64,000 bases of DNA, taken from assembly GCA_041394725.1 (NCBI GenBank), contig JAWKHR010000013.1:81017-145016 (forward strand). Direction: 5' to 3'. This DNA is from JAWKHR01 sp041394725. GTDB taxonomy: Bacteria; Acidobacteriota; Vicinamibacteria; Vicinamibacterales; SCN-69-37. Below, piece after piece: positions 1 through 7,648 of the stretch (the stretch's first letter is position 1; every line of letters begins with the position of its first letter). The notes beneath the pieces are model-generated. The model was not told the DNA's origin. It was given only the letters and a program-made list of their open reading frames with translations, and did not search any database. A program made the position numbers and the translations under genes.

Positions 1-641
1 CCGACACGGTGACCGTGGACGTCCGTGACCCGGCGCGCGTGGACGCGATGGTCGCCACGATGGTCGAGCGCCACGGCGGCATCGACATCCTCGTCAACAA
101 CGCCGCCGGCAACTTCGTCTGCCGTGCCGAGGAGCTCTCGCCGAACGGCTGGAACGCCGTCATCGGCATCGTGCTGAACGGCAGCTTCTACTGCTCGCGC
201 GCCGTCGGCCGGCACATGATCGCGCGCGGAGGCGGCGGGTCGATCGTCTCGATCCTCGCCAACTACGCGTGGACGGGCAGCGCCGGCACGATCCACTCCG
301 CCTCGGCCAAGGCCGGCGTGATGGCGATGACGCAGACGCTGGCGGTCGAATGGGCCCGGCACGGCATCCGCGTGAACGCGGTCGCGCCAGGGCCGATCGA
401 ATCACCAGGCGCCGCCAGGCAGCTCTGGTCGACGCCCGAGGCCGTGCAGATGATCACCGACGCGGTGCCGCTCAGGCGCTGGGGACGACCCGAGGAGATC
501 GGACACGCCGTGTCGTTCCTCGTCGATCCGAAGTCGAGCTACGTCACCGGCGAGATTCTCACCGTGGACGGCGGCCAGTGGCTCAACCGCGGCACTTTCA
601 GCTTCCTGGACCTGCCCCTGGGCGGTCCGCGACGTTCGTGA
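1..641 (+). CDS. SDR oxidoreductase, 2,4-dienoyl-CoA-reductase-like (5' truncated by window edge)
   Basis: C-terminal part of a short-chain dehydrogenase; the reading frame is already open at base 3, so the Rossmann glycine motif lies outside the window. The visible part holds the NNAAGNF segment, the catalytic-region Ser, and the PG-x-I and VDGG signatures of the family. The classical YxxxK tyrosine is absent: the position four residues before the Lys of SASAK is Ser. Loss of this Tyr, together with LAVEW and the VTGEIL-VDGGQWL ending, is typical of peroxisomal-type 2,4-dienoyl-CoA reductases, so a role in beta-oxidation of unsaturated acyl-CoAs is the best guess. The stop at 639-641 lies 23 bases before the next ATG, so cotranscription is likely. 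Confidence 0.85.
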   Translation, partial: DTVTVDVRDPARVDAMVATMVERHGGIDILVNNAAGNFVCRAEELSPNGWNAVIGIVLNGSFYCSRAVGRHMIARGGGGSIVSILANYAWTGSAGTIHSASAKAGVMAMTQTLAVEWARHGIRVNAVAPGPIESPGAARQLWSTPEAVQMITDAVPLRRWGRPEEIGHAVSFLVDPKSSYVTGEILTVDGGQWLNRGTFSFLDLPLGGPRRS

Positions 642-664
642 ACCGGGTGACGCCACAGACGCCG

Positions 665-1615
665 ATGGCCAGACTCCCGCGCATCGCCGAGATCGACGCG
701 TCGTCCAGCGGCAGCGGGTTCTTCCTCTGCGTCCGCAAGGAACGCCGCACCGGGCGCACCGGCAGCGCGTTCCTCGTGCTCCAGCTCCAGGACGCGACCG
801 GCAGCATCGACGCGAAGGTGTTCCAGGACGTCGAACAGAACGACGCCGAGTTCGATGCCGGGGAGTTCGTGGCCGTCCAGGGGCGCGCCAGCGTCTACAA
901 CCAGCGGCTGGAACTGGTGATCGACCGGATCCGGCGCGTGATTCCGGACGACGCGAACCGCGGTTTCCGTGAGGAGGACTGCATCCTCTGCGCGCCCAGG
1001 CCGATCGACGAGATGTGGGCCGAGCTGGAGTCGCGACTCGAGAGCGTCCGGCAGCCACAGCTCCGCCTGCTGCTCACCGGCATCGTCCGGACCCACGCCG
1101 ACAAGCTGCGCGTGTGGCCGGCCGCCCGCCAGGTGCACCACGCCTACCGCAGCGGCCTGCTCGAGCACATCCTGAAGATCATGGACGTCGCGGTGTTCCT
1201 GGCCGGCCAGTACGACGCCAGCACGGACCTGGTGATCGCCGGTGCGCTGCTGCACGACATCGGCAAGCTGCAGGAGCTGCAGTACGACATCGCGACCGGC
1301 TACACGGTCGAGGGCAACCTCGTCGGCCACATCAGCATCGGCGTCGGCATGCTGCGCGACGCGGTCCGCGAACTGCCCGACTTCCCCCGCGACCTCGCGA
1401 TTCACCTCGAGCACCTGATCCTCTCGCACCACGGGTCGCGCGAGCTGGGCTCGCCCGTCGAGCCGATGACCGTCGAGGCGTTCATCCTCGCGGCGGCCGA
1501 CGACTTCGACGCGAAGATGCACCAGATCCGCCGGCACCTCGCCACCGACACGACCGACGGGCCCTTCACCGCCTACCACCGTTACCTCGAGCGGGTCCTC
1601 TACAAGCAGCCCTGA
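665..1615 (+). CDS. YhaM-like OB-fold/HD-domain phosphohydrolase (3'-5' exoribonuclease family)
   Basis: The 316-residue protein has an N-terminal OB-fold nucleic-acid-binding region (about residues 12-95, with LQLQDATGSIDAKVF as its core strands) and a C-terminal HD domain. Metal ligands are visible as H168 (in SGLLEH), H197-D198 (LLHDIG), H222, H255-H256 and D279-D280. This OB-HD order and length match the YhaM/CBF1 family of 3'-5' exoribonucleases, so it probably trims RNA or DNA ends in the cytoplasm. I chose ATG 665; in-frame GTG codons at 638 and 647 are alternatives, the former overlapping the SDR stop. The family call is firm; the exact substrate is not. Confidence 0.87.
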   Translation: MARLPRIAEIDASSSGSGFFLCVRKERRTGRTGSAFLVLQLQDATGSIDAKVFQDVEQNDAEFDAGEFVAVQGRASVYNQRLELVIDRIRRVIPDDANRGFREEDCILCAPRPIDEMWAELESRLESVRQPQLRLLLTGIVRTHADKLRVWPAARQVHHAYRSGLLEHILKIMDVAVFLAGQYDASTDLVIAGALLHDIGKLQELQYDIATGYTVEGNLVGHISIGVGMLRDAVRELPDFPRDLAIHLEHLILSHHGSRELGSPVEPMTVEAFILAAADDFDAKMHQIRRHLATDTTDGPFTAYHRYLERVLYKQP

Positions 1616-1723
1616 CCGTCCGGCGGCTGGCGGCCCCGGGGCACTCTCCCCCATGGCGCCCCTCACTGGGGCCCTGGCCCGGCAGCAGAGCCGCGCAACG
1701 GATCCCGATACCCAGGGGGAGTA

Positions 1724-1740
1724 ACAGAATAAAATTCTGT
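1724..1740. promoter_or_regulatory. 17-bp palindrome upstream of the AsnC/Lrp gene, candidate operator
   Basis: A perfect inverted repeat, ACAGAAT-AAA-ATTCTGT, lies 28 bp upstream of the predicted -35 in an unusually AT-rich patch of this 70% GC sequence. AsnC/Lrp proteins commonly autoregulate from upstream palindromes, so it may be the binding site of the adjacent regulator. It has no T-tract and is less likely to be a terminator for the gene before it. Confidence 0.45.
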
Positions 1741-1767
1741 CAAGCGGCTTACGTCTGAACAATCATT

Positions 1768-1796
1768 CGGACAATGACGTAATTTGCCGATATAAT
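1768..1796 (+). promoter_or_regulatory. Sigma70-type promoter of the AsnC/Lrp-EamA operon
   Basis: CGGACA at 1768-1773 (four of six matches to TTGACA), a 17-bp spacer, and a perfect TATAAT at 1791-1796. Transcription would begin around 1803, between the two candidate start codons ATG 1800 and ATG 1806, so the mRNA may be leaderless. Confidence 0.6.
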
Positions 1797-1799
1797 TAC

Positions 1800-2285
1800 A
1801 TGGCTATGGACGCCATCGATCGCCGCATTCTCGAACTCCTCCAGGCCAACGGACGCACGACCCAGGTGGACATCTCCCGGGAGGTCGGCCTGGCGCCGTC
1901 CGCGGTCCTGGAGCGCATCCGCAAGCTGGAGGCACGCGGGGTGATTCGCGGCTACGCGGCGCTGGTGAATCCGCGCGCGGCGGACCTGGGCCTGCTCGCC
2001 TTCGTCGCCGTCCGCACGACGGAGGTCGCGGGCGAGGAAGGAGTCGGGCAGGCCCTGGCCGACGTGCCGGAGGTGCTCGAGGTGCATCACGTCGCGGGTG
2101 ACGATTGCTTCCTGGTCAAGATCCGCGCGCGCGACGCCGAACACCTGGGCGACCTGCTCAAGACCGCGGTCGGCCGCATCAAGGGCGTCCGTGCGACGCG
2201 CACGACGATCGTGCTCGGCACGGTGAAGGAGTCGACGCGGCTGCCGCTCGAGGGCGACGGGGCGTCACTGGAGGCGGCCTCATGA
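1800..2285 (+). CDS. Lrp/AsnC family transcriptional regulator
   Basis: A 161-residue protein with the typical layout: winged HTH at about residues 5-60 (DAIDRRILELL start, then ISREVGLAPSAVLERI as the recognition region) and a RAM ligand-binding/oligomerisation domain at about 70-145. It likely senses an amino acid or related metabolite. Its stop overlaps the start of the following EamA exporter (ATGA), so the natural target is export of the sensed compound, as with other Lrp-exporter pairs. The start could be ATG 1800 or ATG 1806; the promoter position favours 1806 as a leaderless start. Confidence 0.93.
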   Translation: MAMDAIDRRILELLQANGRTTQVDISREVGLAPSAVLERIRKLEARGVIRGYAALVNPRAADLGLLAFVAVRTTEVAGEEGVGQALADVPEVLEVHHVAGDDCFLVKIRARDAEHLGDLLKTAVGRIKGVRATRTTIVLGTVKESTRLPLEGDGASLEAAS

Positions 2286-3250
2286 GCCCGACGCCACATC
2301 CGCCGCGCGCCGCGTGGATCGCCTGGGCCGCGGTGTGCGTGATCTGGGGCACGACGTTCCTCGCCATCAAGGTGGCGCTCGACACCATTCCGCCCTTCCT
2401 GCTGGGCGGCCTGCGGTACGTCGTGGCCGGCACGGTGCTCGCCGCGTTCCTCGTCGCGCGGCGCCGCGCGCTGCCGCCCGTCGCACACTGGCCGCGCCTC
2501 GCCGGCCTCGGCATCCTGATGCTGGGCTTCGGCAACGGGGGCGTGGTCTGGGCCGAGCAGTACCTGGCCAGTGGCCTGACCGCGGTCGTGATTGCGACGA
2601 CGCCGTTCTGGATGATCGGCGTGGACACCACGCTGCCGGGTGGCGATCGCCTGCGCGCCCGGCAGGTCGTGGGCCTGCTCGTCGGGTTCTCGGGGATCGT
2701 GCTGCTCGTCTGGCCGAGTCTCGCCGTCTCGGGCGGACGGACCGCCGAGGTGCTGATGGGCATCGGCGCGCTGCAGCTCGCGTGCGCCGGCTGGGCCGTG
2801 GCGTCAGGGTTCACGCGCCGGAAGGTCGTGGCGGCCGACGTGCTCGGCGCGGCGGCGCTGCAGATGGTCTTCGGCGGCGTGTTCATGCTGCTCGTGGGCA
2901 CCGTGACGGGCGAGTGGTCCGCCCTGCGGTTCAGCCTGCCGGCGGCCGGAGCGCTGGCCTATCTGGTGGTGGCCGGATCGCTCGTCGCGTTCGCGGCCTA
3001 CTCGTACGCCCTGCGCCACCTGCCGGTGGCCGTCGTCTCGCTGCACAACTACATCAACCCGGTGATCGCGGTCGCCCTCGGCACGCTGCTCCTCGGCGAG
3101 CCGTTCCGGCCGTCGATGCTCGTGGCCGGCGCGGTGATTGCGCTGGGCATCCTGATCGTGCGGCCGGCCGGCCGTCCCGGATCGCGGCCGCGGCGCCGGC
3201 CCACGTTGCCGCGCCTGTCGGTGGCCTCGTCGGGCGGCGGGCGATCGTGA
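2282..3250 (+). CDS. EamA/DMT superfamily exporter
   Basis: A 322-residue integral membrane protein with two EamA repeats, each of about five membrane segments. The first begins with WAAVCVIWGTTFLAIK, a standard DMT opening, and the second ends with the HNYINPVIAVALGTLLLGE signature. It belongs to the drug/metabolite transporter superfamily, which exports amino acids, purines or drugs. ATG 2282 overlaps the regulator's stop by 4 bp and its own stop overlaps the next start (GTGA), so the three genes should be translationally coupled. The C-terminus is Arg/Pro-rich and presumably cytoplasmic. The substrate cannot be read from the sequence. Confidence 0.9.
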   Translation: MSPTPHPPRAAWIAWAAVCVIWGTTFLAIKVALDTIPPFLLGGLRYVVAGTVLAAFLVARRRALPPVAHWPRLAGLGILMLGFGNGGVVWAEQYLASGLTAVVIATTPFWMIGVDTTLPGGDRLRARQVVGLLVGFSGIVLLVWPSLAVSGGRTAEVLMGIGALQLACAGWAVASGFTRRKVVAADVLGAAALQMVFGGVFMLLVGTVTGEWSALRFSLPAAGALAYLVVAGSLVAFAAYSYALRHLPVAVVSLHNYINPVIAVALGTLLLGEPFRPSMLVAGAVIALGILIVRPAGRPGSRPRRRPTLPRLSVASSGGGRS

Positions 3251-4011
3251 CGCGTCGCGGGCGGCGCGCGGTGGACGCAACAGTTCGCGCGATGCTCGCG
3301 GCGCTGGCCGTTGCCGTCGCGCCGGGACGGGCTGGGGCACAGTCCGCGGCGCACGACGCGGCGCCGCGGGTGACGTTCGCGCCGCCCCATGTGTCGTTCC
3401 CGCCGGGCGCCGCGTCGGGCGCCGCGTCGCCGGCCGCCGCGTTGCCGGGCGCCACCGTGCCCGGGCGCGTGCGGTCCACGTTCGTGTTCCTCGCCGGCGG
3501 CGCGGCGGGCCTTGCCATCCACGAGTCCGGGCACGTCATTGCGGGCCTCGCCTTCGGGGCCCGGCCCTCGGTTGGTGCCCTCGATTCCGGCCCCATCCCG
3601 TTCTTCGCGATCCGCCACGCGCCGGTGACGCGCCGGCAGGAGTTCGTGATCTCGTCGGCGGGGTTCTGGATGCAACACGCCGGGTCGGAATGGATCCTGA
3701 CGGCCCGTCCCGGCATTCGCCGCGAATCGGCGCCGCTGCTGAAGGGTGTCTTCGCCTTCAACCTGGCGACCTCCGCTGTCTATGGCGTGACGGCGTTCAG
3801 TCGGCGCGGACCGTCGGAGCGCGACACGCGCGGCATGGCGATCTCGCTCGGCCACGACGGCGTGCCCGAACCGGTGATCGGCGTGCTGGTGCTGGCTCCC
3901 GCCGTGCTCGACGGCTATCGCTACCTGCGACCGGACGCGCGCTGGGCCGTGTGGGGTTCACGCGTCGCCAAGCTGGCCGGCGTGCTGGTGGTCGTCGCCG
4001 CAGGGCGCTGA
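3247..4011 (+). CDS. Predicted membrane protein with HExxH motif
   Basis: About 254 residues, starting at GTG 3247, which overlaps the exporter stop. An N-terminal hydrophobic stretch ending near AGAQ looks like a signal peptide, followed by a Pro/Ala-rich spacer. The segment GLAIHESGHVIAGLAFG places an HExxH zinc-metallopeptidase motif within a hydrophobic helix, as in M50 site-2-protease-like proteins. Two or three further hydrophobic segments follow, but I do not see a convincing second M50 motif (NxxPxxxLD), so activity is uncertain. Coupling to an AsnC/EamA pair is unusual. The function is unknown. Confidence 0.6.
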   Translation: MTRRGRRAVDATVRAMLAALAVAVAPGRAGAQSAAHDAAPRVTFAPPHVSFPPGAASGAASPAAALPGATVPGRVRSTFVFLAGGAAGLAIHESGHVIAGLAFGARPSVGALDSGPIPFFAIRHAPVTRRQEFVISSAGFWMQHAGSEWILTARPGIRRESAPLLKGVFAFNLATSAVYGVTAFSRRGPSERDTRGMAISLGHDGVPEPVIGVLVLAPAVLDGYRYLRPDARWAVWGSRVAKLAGVLVVVAAGR

Positions 4012-4051
4012 CGCGTTCCGACGCGCCAGGGGCACGCGCCTCGGCGGCCGC

Positions 4052-4519
4052 CTAGTTGCCGGGCTGAGCCGAACTGGCCTTGGGCCCGAGCGCGAACGCC
4101 ATCGTGCCGTCGCAGACGACCGTGCCGTTGACGCGGGCCGATCCCGAGAGCACGCCCATCCGGCTTCGCAGCCGCCGGACCACGGCCTCGATCTCGACGA
4201 CGTCGCCCGGATGGACCGGCCGGCGGTAGCGGACCCGCTCGATCCCCATGAAGAAGGGCAGCTTCTGTCGGTTCTCGGGCTTGGAGAGGATCAGGATGGC
4301 CCCGGTCTGGGCGATCGCCTCGGTCAGGATTGTGGGCGGGAAGACGGGGTTCCCGGCGTCCCCATGCCAGAGGTAGCGCTCGTTCAGCGAGACGTTCTTG
4401 ATGCCGACGATTCGCCGGTCCTCCTCGAGCTCGGTCACGCGGTCGACGAGCAGGAAGGGGTACCGGTGCGGCAGGATGCGCTCGATGGCCGCGTAGTCGA
4501 GGGGCAGCGTCAGGCTCAT
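4052..4519 (-). CDS. fabZ: 3-hydroxyacyl-ACP dehydratase, FabZ-like
   Basis: The 155-residue hot-dog-fold protein has length and N-terminus (HRYPFLLVDRV, catalytic His18) matching FabZ. The catalytic Glu is E67 in TEAIAQTG, and FFMGIERVRYRRPVHPGD is the standard central segment. FabZ dehydrates 3-hydroxyacyl-ACP in fatty-acid elongation. One oddity is that the usual GHFP-x-x-PxxPGVL loop before the Glu is replaced by HGDAGNPVFPPTIL, so a specialised hydratase of the same fold is possible. The gene stands alone, not with lpxA/lpxD, and is divergent from the phosphatase at 4565 across 45 bp. Confidence 0.8.
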   Translation of the reverse strand: MSLTLPLDYAAIERILPHRYPFLLVDRVTELEEDRRIVGIKNVSLNERYLWHGDAGNPVFPPTILTEAIAQTGAILILSKPENRQKLPFFMGIERVRYRRPVHPGDVVEIEAVVRRLRSRMGVLSGSARVNGTVVCDGTMAFALGPKASSAQPGN

Positions 4520-4530
4520 GGCTGCGAGGA

Positions 4531-4538
4531 AGTATAAT
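4531..4538. promoter_or_regulatory. Shared -10 core of a divergent promoter (fabZ-like / phosphatase)
   Basis: The sequence AGTATAAT reads TATAAT forward (4533-4538, toward ATG 4565) and TATACT in reverse (4536-4531, toward the FabZ start at 4519, 11 nt away). No good -35 is visible on either side. The 45-bp gap leaves no room for two separate promoters. Confidence 0.5.
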
Positions 4539-4564
4539 TCGTCGTCCGGCCTGCCTCGGCATTG

Positions 4565-6364
4565 ATGTCCAAGTCCCGCAAGACACCCGCCAGATCGCCC
4601 TCCGCCGCCCTGAGCGAGCGCGACATCCTGCTGACGCTGTTCGACCTGGGCCGCGAGGTGGCCTCGGTCATCGACGTGGACACGTTGCTCGCGCGGGTCC
4701 CCGATCTCATCGGCCGGCTGATCAAGTTCGACGCGTTCGCGGTCTACCTCTACGACCAGAAACGCGACAGCCTGAGCATCGGTTATGCGGTCGGTTACCC
4801 GGATACCTCGCACCTGTCCTTCTCGACCTCGCAGGGCCTGGTCGGTCGCGTGGTCCGGACGCTCGAGTCCATCGTCGTCGGCGACGTCGCGCTGGACCCG
4901 GATTACTTCGCGGTCGTCGACGGGATGACGTCCACGCTGGCGGTGCCGCTCATCCACAAGTCGAAGCCGATCGGCGCGCTCAACGTGCTGAGCCGGGAGC
5001 GTGACCAGTACTCGGAGCGCGACGCGGCCATCCTGCGCCAGTTCGGCGCACACGTCGCGACCTCGCTGGTCAACGCGAGGCTCTTCGAGCGCGAGCGCGC
5101 GGACGCGGAGGCGTTCGAGACGCTCGCCGACATCGGGCGCGAGGTGGCCGCGGTCCTCAACCTCGACGAGCTGCTGGCGCGCATCGCGCAGCTGGCGCGG
5201 CGCGTCATCGACTACCAGACGTTCGGCATCCTGCTGCTCAACGAGCAGACGCAGGAACTCGAGATCGTCGTCGCGATCCAGTATGGCGAGAAGATCGCCC
5301 TCCCGAAGGTGCCGGTGGGCGAGGGGCTCGTCGGTTACGCGGCGCTGCATCGCGAGGCCGTGCTCGTGCCGGACGTCTCCAAGGACCCCCGCTACATCCA
5401 GGTCGTCGAGGAGGCGCGGTCCGAGCTCGCGATCCCGCTGCTCCTGAAGGACCGGTGCATCGGCGTGTTCGACCTCGAGAGCCCGCAGCTCGACGCGTTC
5501 ACGAAGCGCGACGTGGAGATCCTCACGCTCCTGGCGAGCCAGGCGGCCGTCGCGATCGAGAACGCGCGGCTCTACGCCGAGGTCACCGCGAATGAAGCCC
5601 GGCTCGAGAAGGAGTTGCAGTTCGCCAAGCGCGTGCAGGCCGCGCTGCTGCCGTCGAAGCTGCCGAAGCGCGTGCGCGGCGTGGACATGTCGGCGTCGTT
5701 CGCCTCGGCCCGCGAGCTCGGCGGCGACTTCCACGACTTCCTCGTGCCGGAGTCCAACATCCTCATCGCCGCGGTGGGCGACGTGTCGGGCAAGGGCGTG
5801 CCCGCGGCGCTCTACAGCGTCCTGGCCGGTGAACTGGTGCGCAGCCGGTCGTTCCGGCGACGGTTCCTGCCCGAGCGGGCGGCGCCGGCGAAGGTGCTGA
5901 TGTCGATCAACACGATCCTCCACGAGCGGCACCTCGAGGAGTACTACTGCACCCTGTGCTACGCCGTCTTCGACTTCAAGCGGCGCACGGTCACGCTCGC
6001 GAATTCCGGCCTGCCGTACCCGATCCGCATGACCGGCGACACCTGCACGCAGATCGAACTGCCGGGCGTGCCCCTCGGCTCGTTCGGCGGCACGACCTAC
6101 GACGAGGCCTCGTTCCCGCTGCTCGAGGACGACGTGTTCGTCTTCTGCACGGACGGCGTCTACGAGGCGATGAACCAGCGCGGTGACGAGTTCGGCGCGG
6201 ACCGCACGATGGCCATCGTGAAGGCGAACCGTGAACGGCCGGCACGCGAGATCGCCAGCGCCATTCTCGACGACGTGAACCGCCACCGCAACGGCTTCCC
6301 GCCGAACGACGACACGACGCTCGTCGTGCTGAAGATCACCGAGCCGCCCGGCAGCCGGCCCTGA
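4565..6364 (+). CDS. GAF-GAF-PP2C (RsbU/SpoIIE-type) serine phosphatase
   Basis: A 599-residue soluble protein. GAF domain 1 spans about residues 20-170, GAF domain 2 about 185-345, followed by a short coiled linker (EKELQFAKRVQAALLP) and a SpoIIE-type phosphatase domain at about 375-595. Metal-binding motifs are intact: GGDFHDF, GDVSGKG, CTDGVYEA and NDDTTLVV. Such proteins dephosphorylate anti-anti-sigma factors in partner-switching stress pathways after sensing a ligand through the GAF domains; no RsbV/RsbW partner is in this window. A TTG at 4562 immediately precedes the chosen ATG. A second, membrane-attached phosphatase of this family is at 16771-17970. Confidence 0.92.
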   Translation: MSKSRKTPARSPSAALSERDILLTLFDLGREVASVIDVDTLLARVPDLIGRLIKFDAFAVYLYDQKRDSLSIGYAVGYPDTSHLSFSTSQGLVGRVVRTLESIVVGDVALDPDYFAVVDGMTSTLAVPLIHKSKPIGALNVLSRERDQYSERDAAILRQFGAHVATSLVNARLFERERADAEAFETLADIGREVAAVLNLDELLARIAQLARRVIDYQTFGILLLNEQTQELEIVVAIQYGEKIALPKVPVGEGLVGYAALHREAVLVPDVSKDPRYIQVVEEARSELAIPLLLKDRCIGVFDLESPQLDAFTKRDVEILTLLASQAAVAIENARLYAEVTANEARLEKELQFAKRVQAALLPSKLPKRVRGVDMSASFASARELGGDFHDFLVPESNILIAAVGDVSGKGVPAALYSVLAGELVRSRSFRRRFLPERAAPAKVLMSINTILHERHLEEYYCTLCYAVFDFKRRTVTLANSGLPYPIRMTGDTCTQIELPGVPLGSFGGTTYDEASFPLLEDDVFVFCTDGVYEAMNQRGDEFGADRTMAIVKANRERPAREIASAILDDVNRHRNGFPPNDDTTLVVLKITEPPGSRP

Positions 6365-6428
6365 TCCCGCTCGGCCGCCGTGCGGCCGTGCCGCGCGCGC
6401 GACCGCCGCGACACGCGGGTCCCGCGGC

Positions 6429-6450
6429 AGCGACGACCGGTGTCGTCGCT
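6429..6450 (+). terminator. Hairpin downstream of the GAF-PP2C phosphatase gene
   Basis: A perfect 9-bp stem with a 4-nt loop (AGCGACGAC-CGGT-GTCGTCGCT) sits 65 bp after the stop codon. There is no following T-run, so it is at best a weak or Rho-assisted terminator, or it may stabilise the transcript end. Confidence 0.3.
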
Positions 6451-6493
6451 CCCACGGGCCCGTTCCCTGTGTGTCCGGTGAGGAGAGAAGAGG

Positions 6494-6598
6494 AAGTGAA
6501 CTGCCCGAGCGTCGTGACCTGGAGCGACGAGGTGCGGCGATGCCAGCGCCTGCCTGTCGATTGTTGACGCACCCCGCTTGACGTCGGGCAGTTCGCTT
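6494..6598. repeat. 15-bp inverted repeat pair, arms 75 bp apart
   Basis: The left arm at 6494-6508 (AAGTGAACTGCCCGA) and right arm at 6584-6598 are reverse complements with one mismatch. The enclosed DNA contains no ORF of note. Possible roles are paired operator sites with DNA looping, a structured leader, or the ends of a tiny mobile element; nothing chooses between these. Confidence 0.45.
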
Positions 6599-6778
6599 CC
6601 AGATGTATCAAGACGCGTGCCGTACGAATTCGGCCTGAAATGTCCGTTTCACGGCCTCCGGCTGTCCGGAACTGAGGCCAGCTGACCTGCCAGACCGGCC
6701 CGCAAAGGGGACACTGCCGCAAACTTTCCAGGACGGGTTTCGTCAGATCCCACGACACCGCAAGGGAGGCAGTGAACG

Positions 6779-7648
6779 ATGCGGACCTCTTTGGGACTCT
6801 TTCGACCGCTGGTCGCCGGCGCCGCGCTGCTGGCCGGGACCCTGGTTATCCTGGCGGCCGTGCCCATCCTGCACGGCCAGACCGTCCGGGAGCGGCCACT
6901 TAGTAACTTCACTTATAAGCTGCTCGGTGGCACCGGGATCGGCATCGAGATCCGGGACGTGGACGAGGCGGACCGAACCCGCGAGAAGCTGGACGCCCTC
7001 GCCGGCGCCGTCGTGGACCAGGTGGACCGGGACAGCCCGGCGGCCGAGGCGGGCGTCCGCGCGGGAGACGTCGTCACCGCCTTCGACGGCGAGCGCGTCC
7101 GGAGCGCGCGGCAGCTCTCACGGCTGATCGAAGAGACGCCGGCCGGGCGGACGGTCGCAGCCACCGTCGTCCGCGACGGCCGGACGCTGACGCTGAACGT
7201 CACGCCACGCGAGCAGTCGGGGCTCGATCCGCTCGGGGACATCCGCCGCTTCTACGCCAGGCCCGACGCGCGCGAGTTCGTCGTGCCGCCCGAGACGCGG
7301 CCGTTCCTCGTCACGCCGGGCATCATGCCGCCCGGCGACCTGTCCGACCTGCTGGACCGCGCGACGAGTGGCCGTCTCGGCGCCACGGTGCAGCCGTTGA
7401 CGGATCAGCTGGCCGCCTACTTCGGCGTATCGGCCGGCGTGCTGGTGACGGCGGTGACGCCGGGGACGCCGGCGGCTGACGCGGGGCTTCGGGCGGGCGA
7501 CGTGATCACGGCCATCGGGGATCGGCCGGTGCGCGACGGGGCCGACGCGACGCGCGCGTTGCGGCAGGCGTCGGGAGAAGTCGATCTGGCGATCGTGCGC
7601 GATCGGCAGGCGCAGCACCTGACCGCCCGGATCGGCGGCGGGCGTTAG
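6779..7648 (+). CDS. Exported protein with two PDZ domains and no protease domain
   Basis: A 289-residue protein with a signal peptide or N-terminal anchor (residues 1-36, hydrophobic LVAGAALLAGTLVILAA). Two PDZ domains follow at about residues 75-150 (AEAGVRAGDVVTAFDG) and 205-285 (ADAGLRAGDVITAIGD). HtrA/DegP proteins have a trypsin domain followed by two PDZ domains; here the protease domain is missing, and no His-Asp-Ser triad is visible. It probably acts as a periplasmic adaptor or substrate-binding protein. Its stop codon is immediately adjacent to the stop of the convergent gene at 7649, with no intervening base. Confidence 0.82.
   Translation: MRTSLGLFRPLVAGAALLAGTLVILAAVPILHGQTVRERPLSNFTYKLLGGTGIGIEIRDVDEADRTREKLDALAGAVVDQVDRDSPAAEAGVRAGDVVTAFDGERVRSARQLSRLIEETPAGRTVAATVVRDGRTLTLNVTPREQSGLDPLGDIRRFYARPDAREFVVPPETRPFLVTPGIMPPGDLSDLLDRATSGRLGATVQPLTDQLAAYFGVSAGVLVTAVTPGTPAADAGLRAGDVITAIGDRPVRDGADATRALRQASGEVDLAIVRDRQAQHLTARIGGGR

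Larger units (their letters stand above)
6365..6778. other. 414-bp intergenic region with hairpin and long-range inverted repeat
   Basis: No convincing gene is seen. The region holds a 9-bp-stem hairpin just after the phosphatase, a 15-bp inverted repeat pair 75 bp apart, and the leader of the PDZ gene. It is markedly less GC-rich than its surroundings from about 6560 to 6660, consistent with promoter DNA. A small RNA between the inverted-repeat arms cannot be excluded. Confidence 0.5.

Noticed and set aside
269..664. Upstream extension of the YhaM-like open frame into the SDR gene
   Set aside because: The extension is Arg-rich shadow sequence in another frame of a clear SDR; the OB fold begins at ATG 665.
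4520..6286. Long open frame on the minus strand running through the GAF-PP2C gene and continuing into fabZ
   Set aside because: It is antisense to a gene with all expected domains; only the last 155 codons (FabZ) look like a protein. High GC content creates such shadows.
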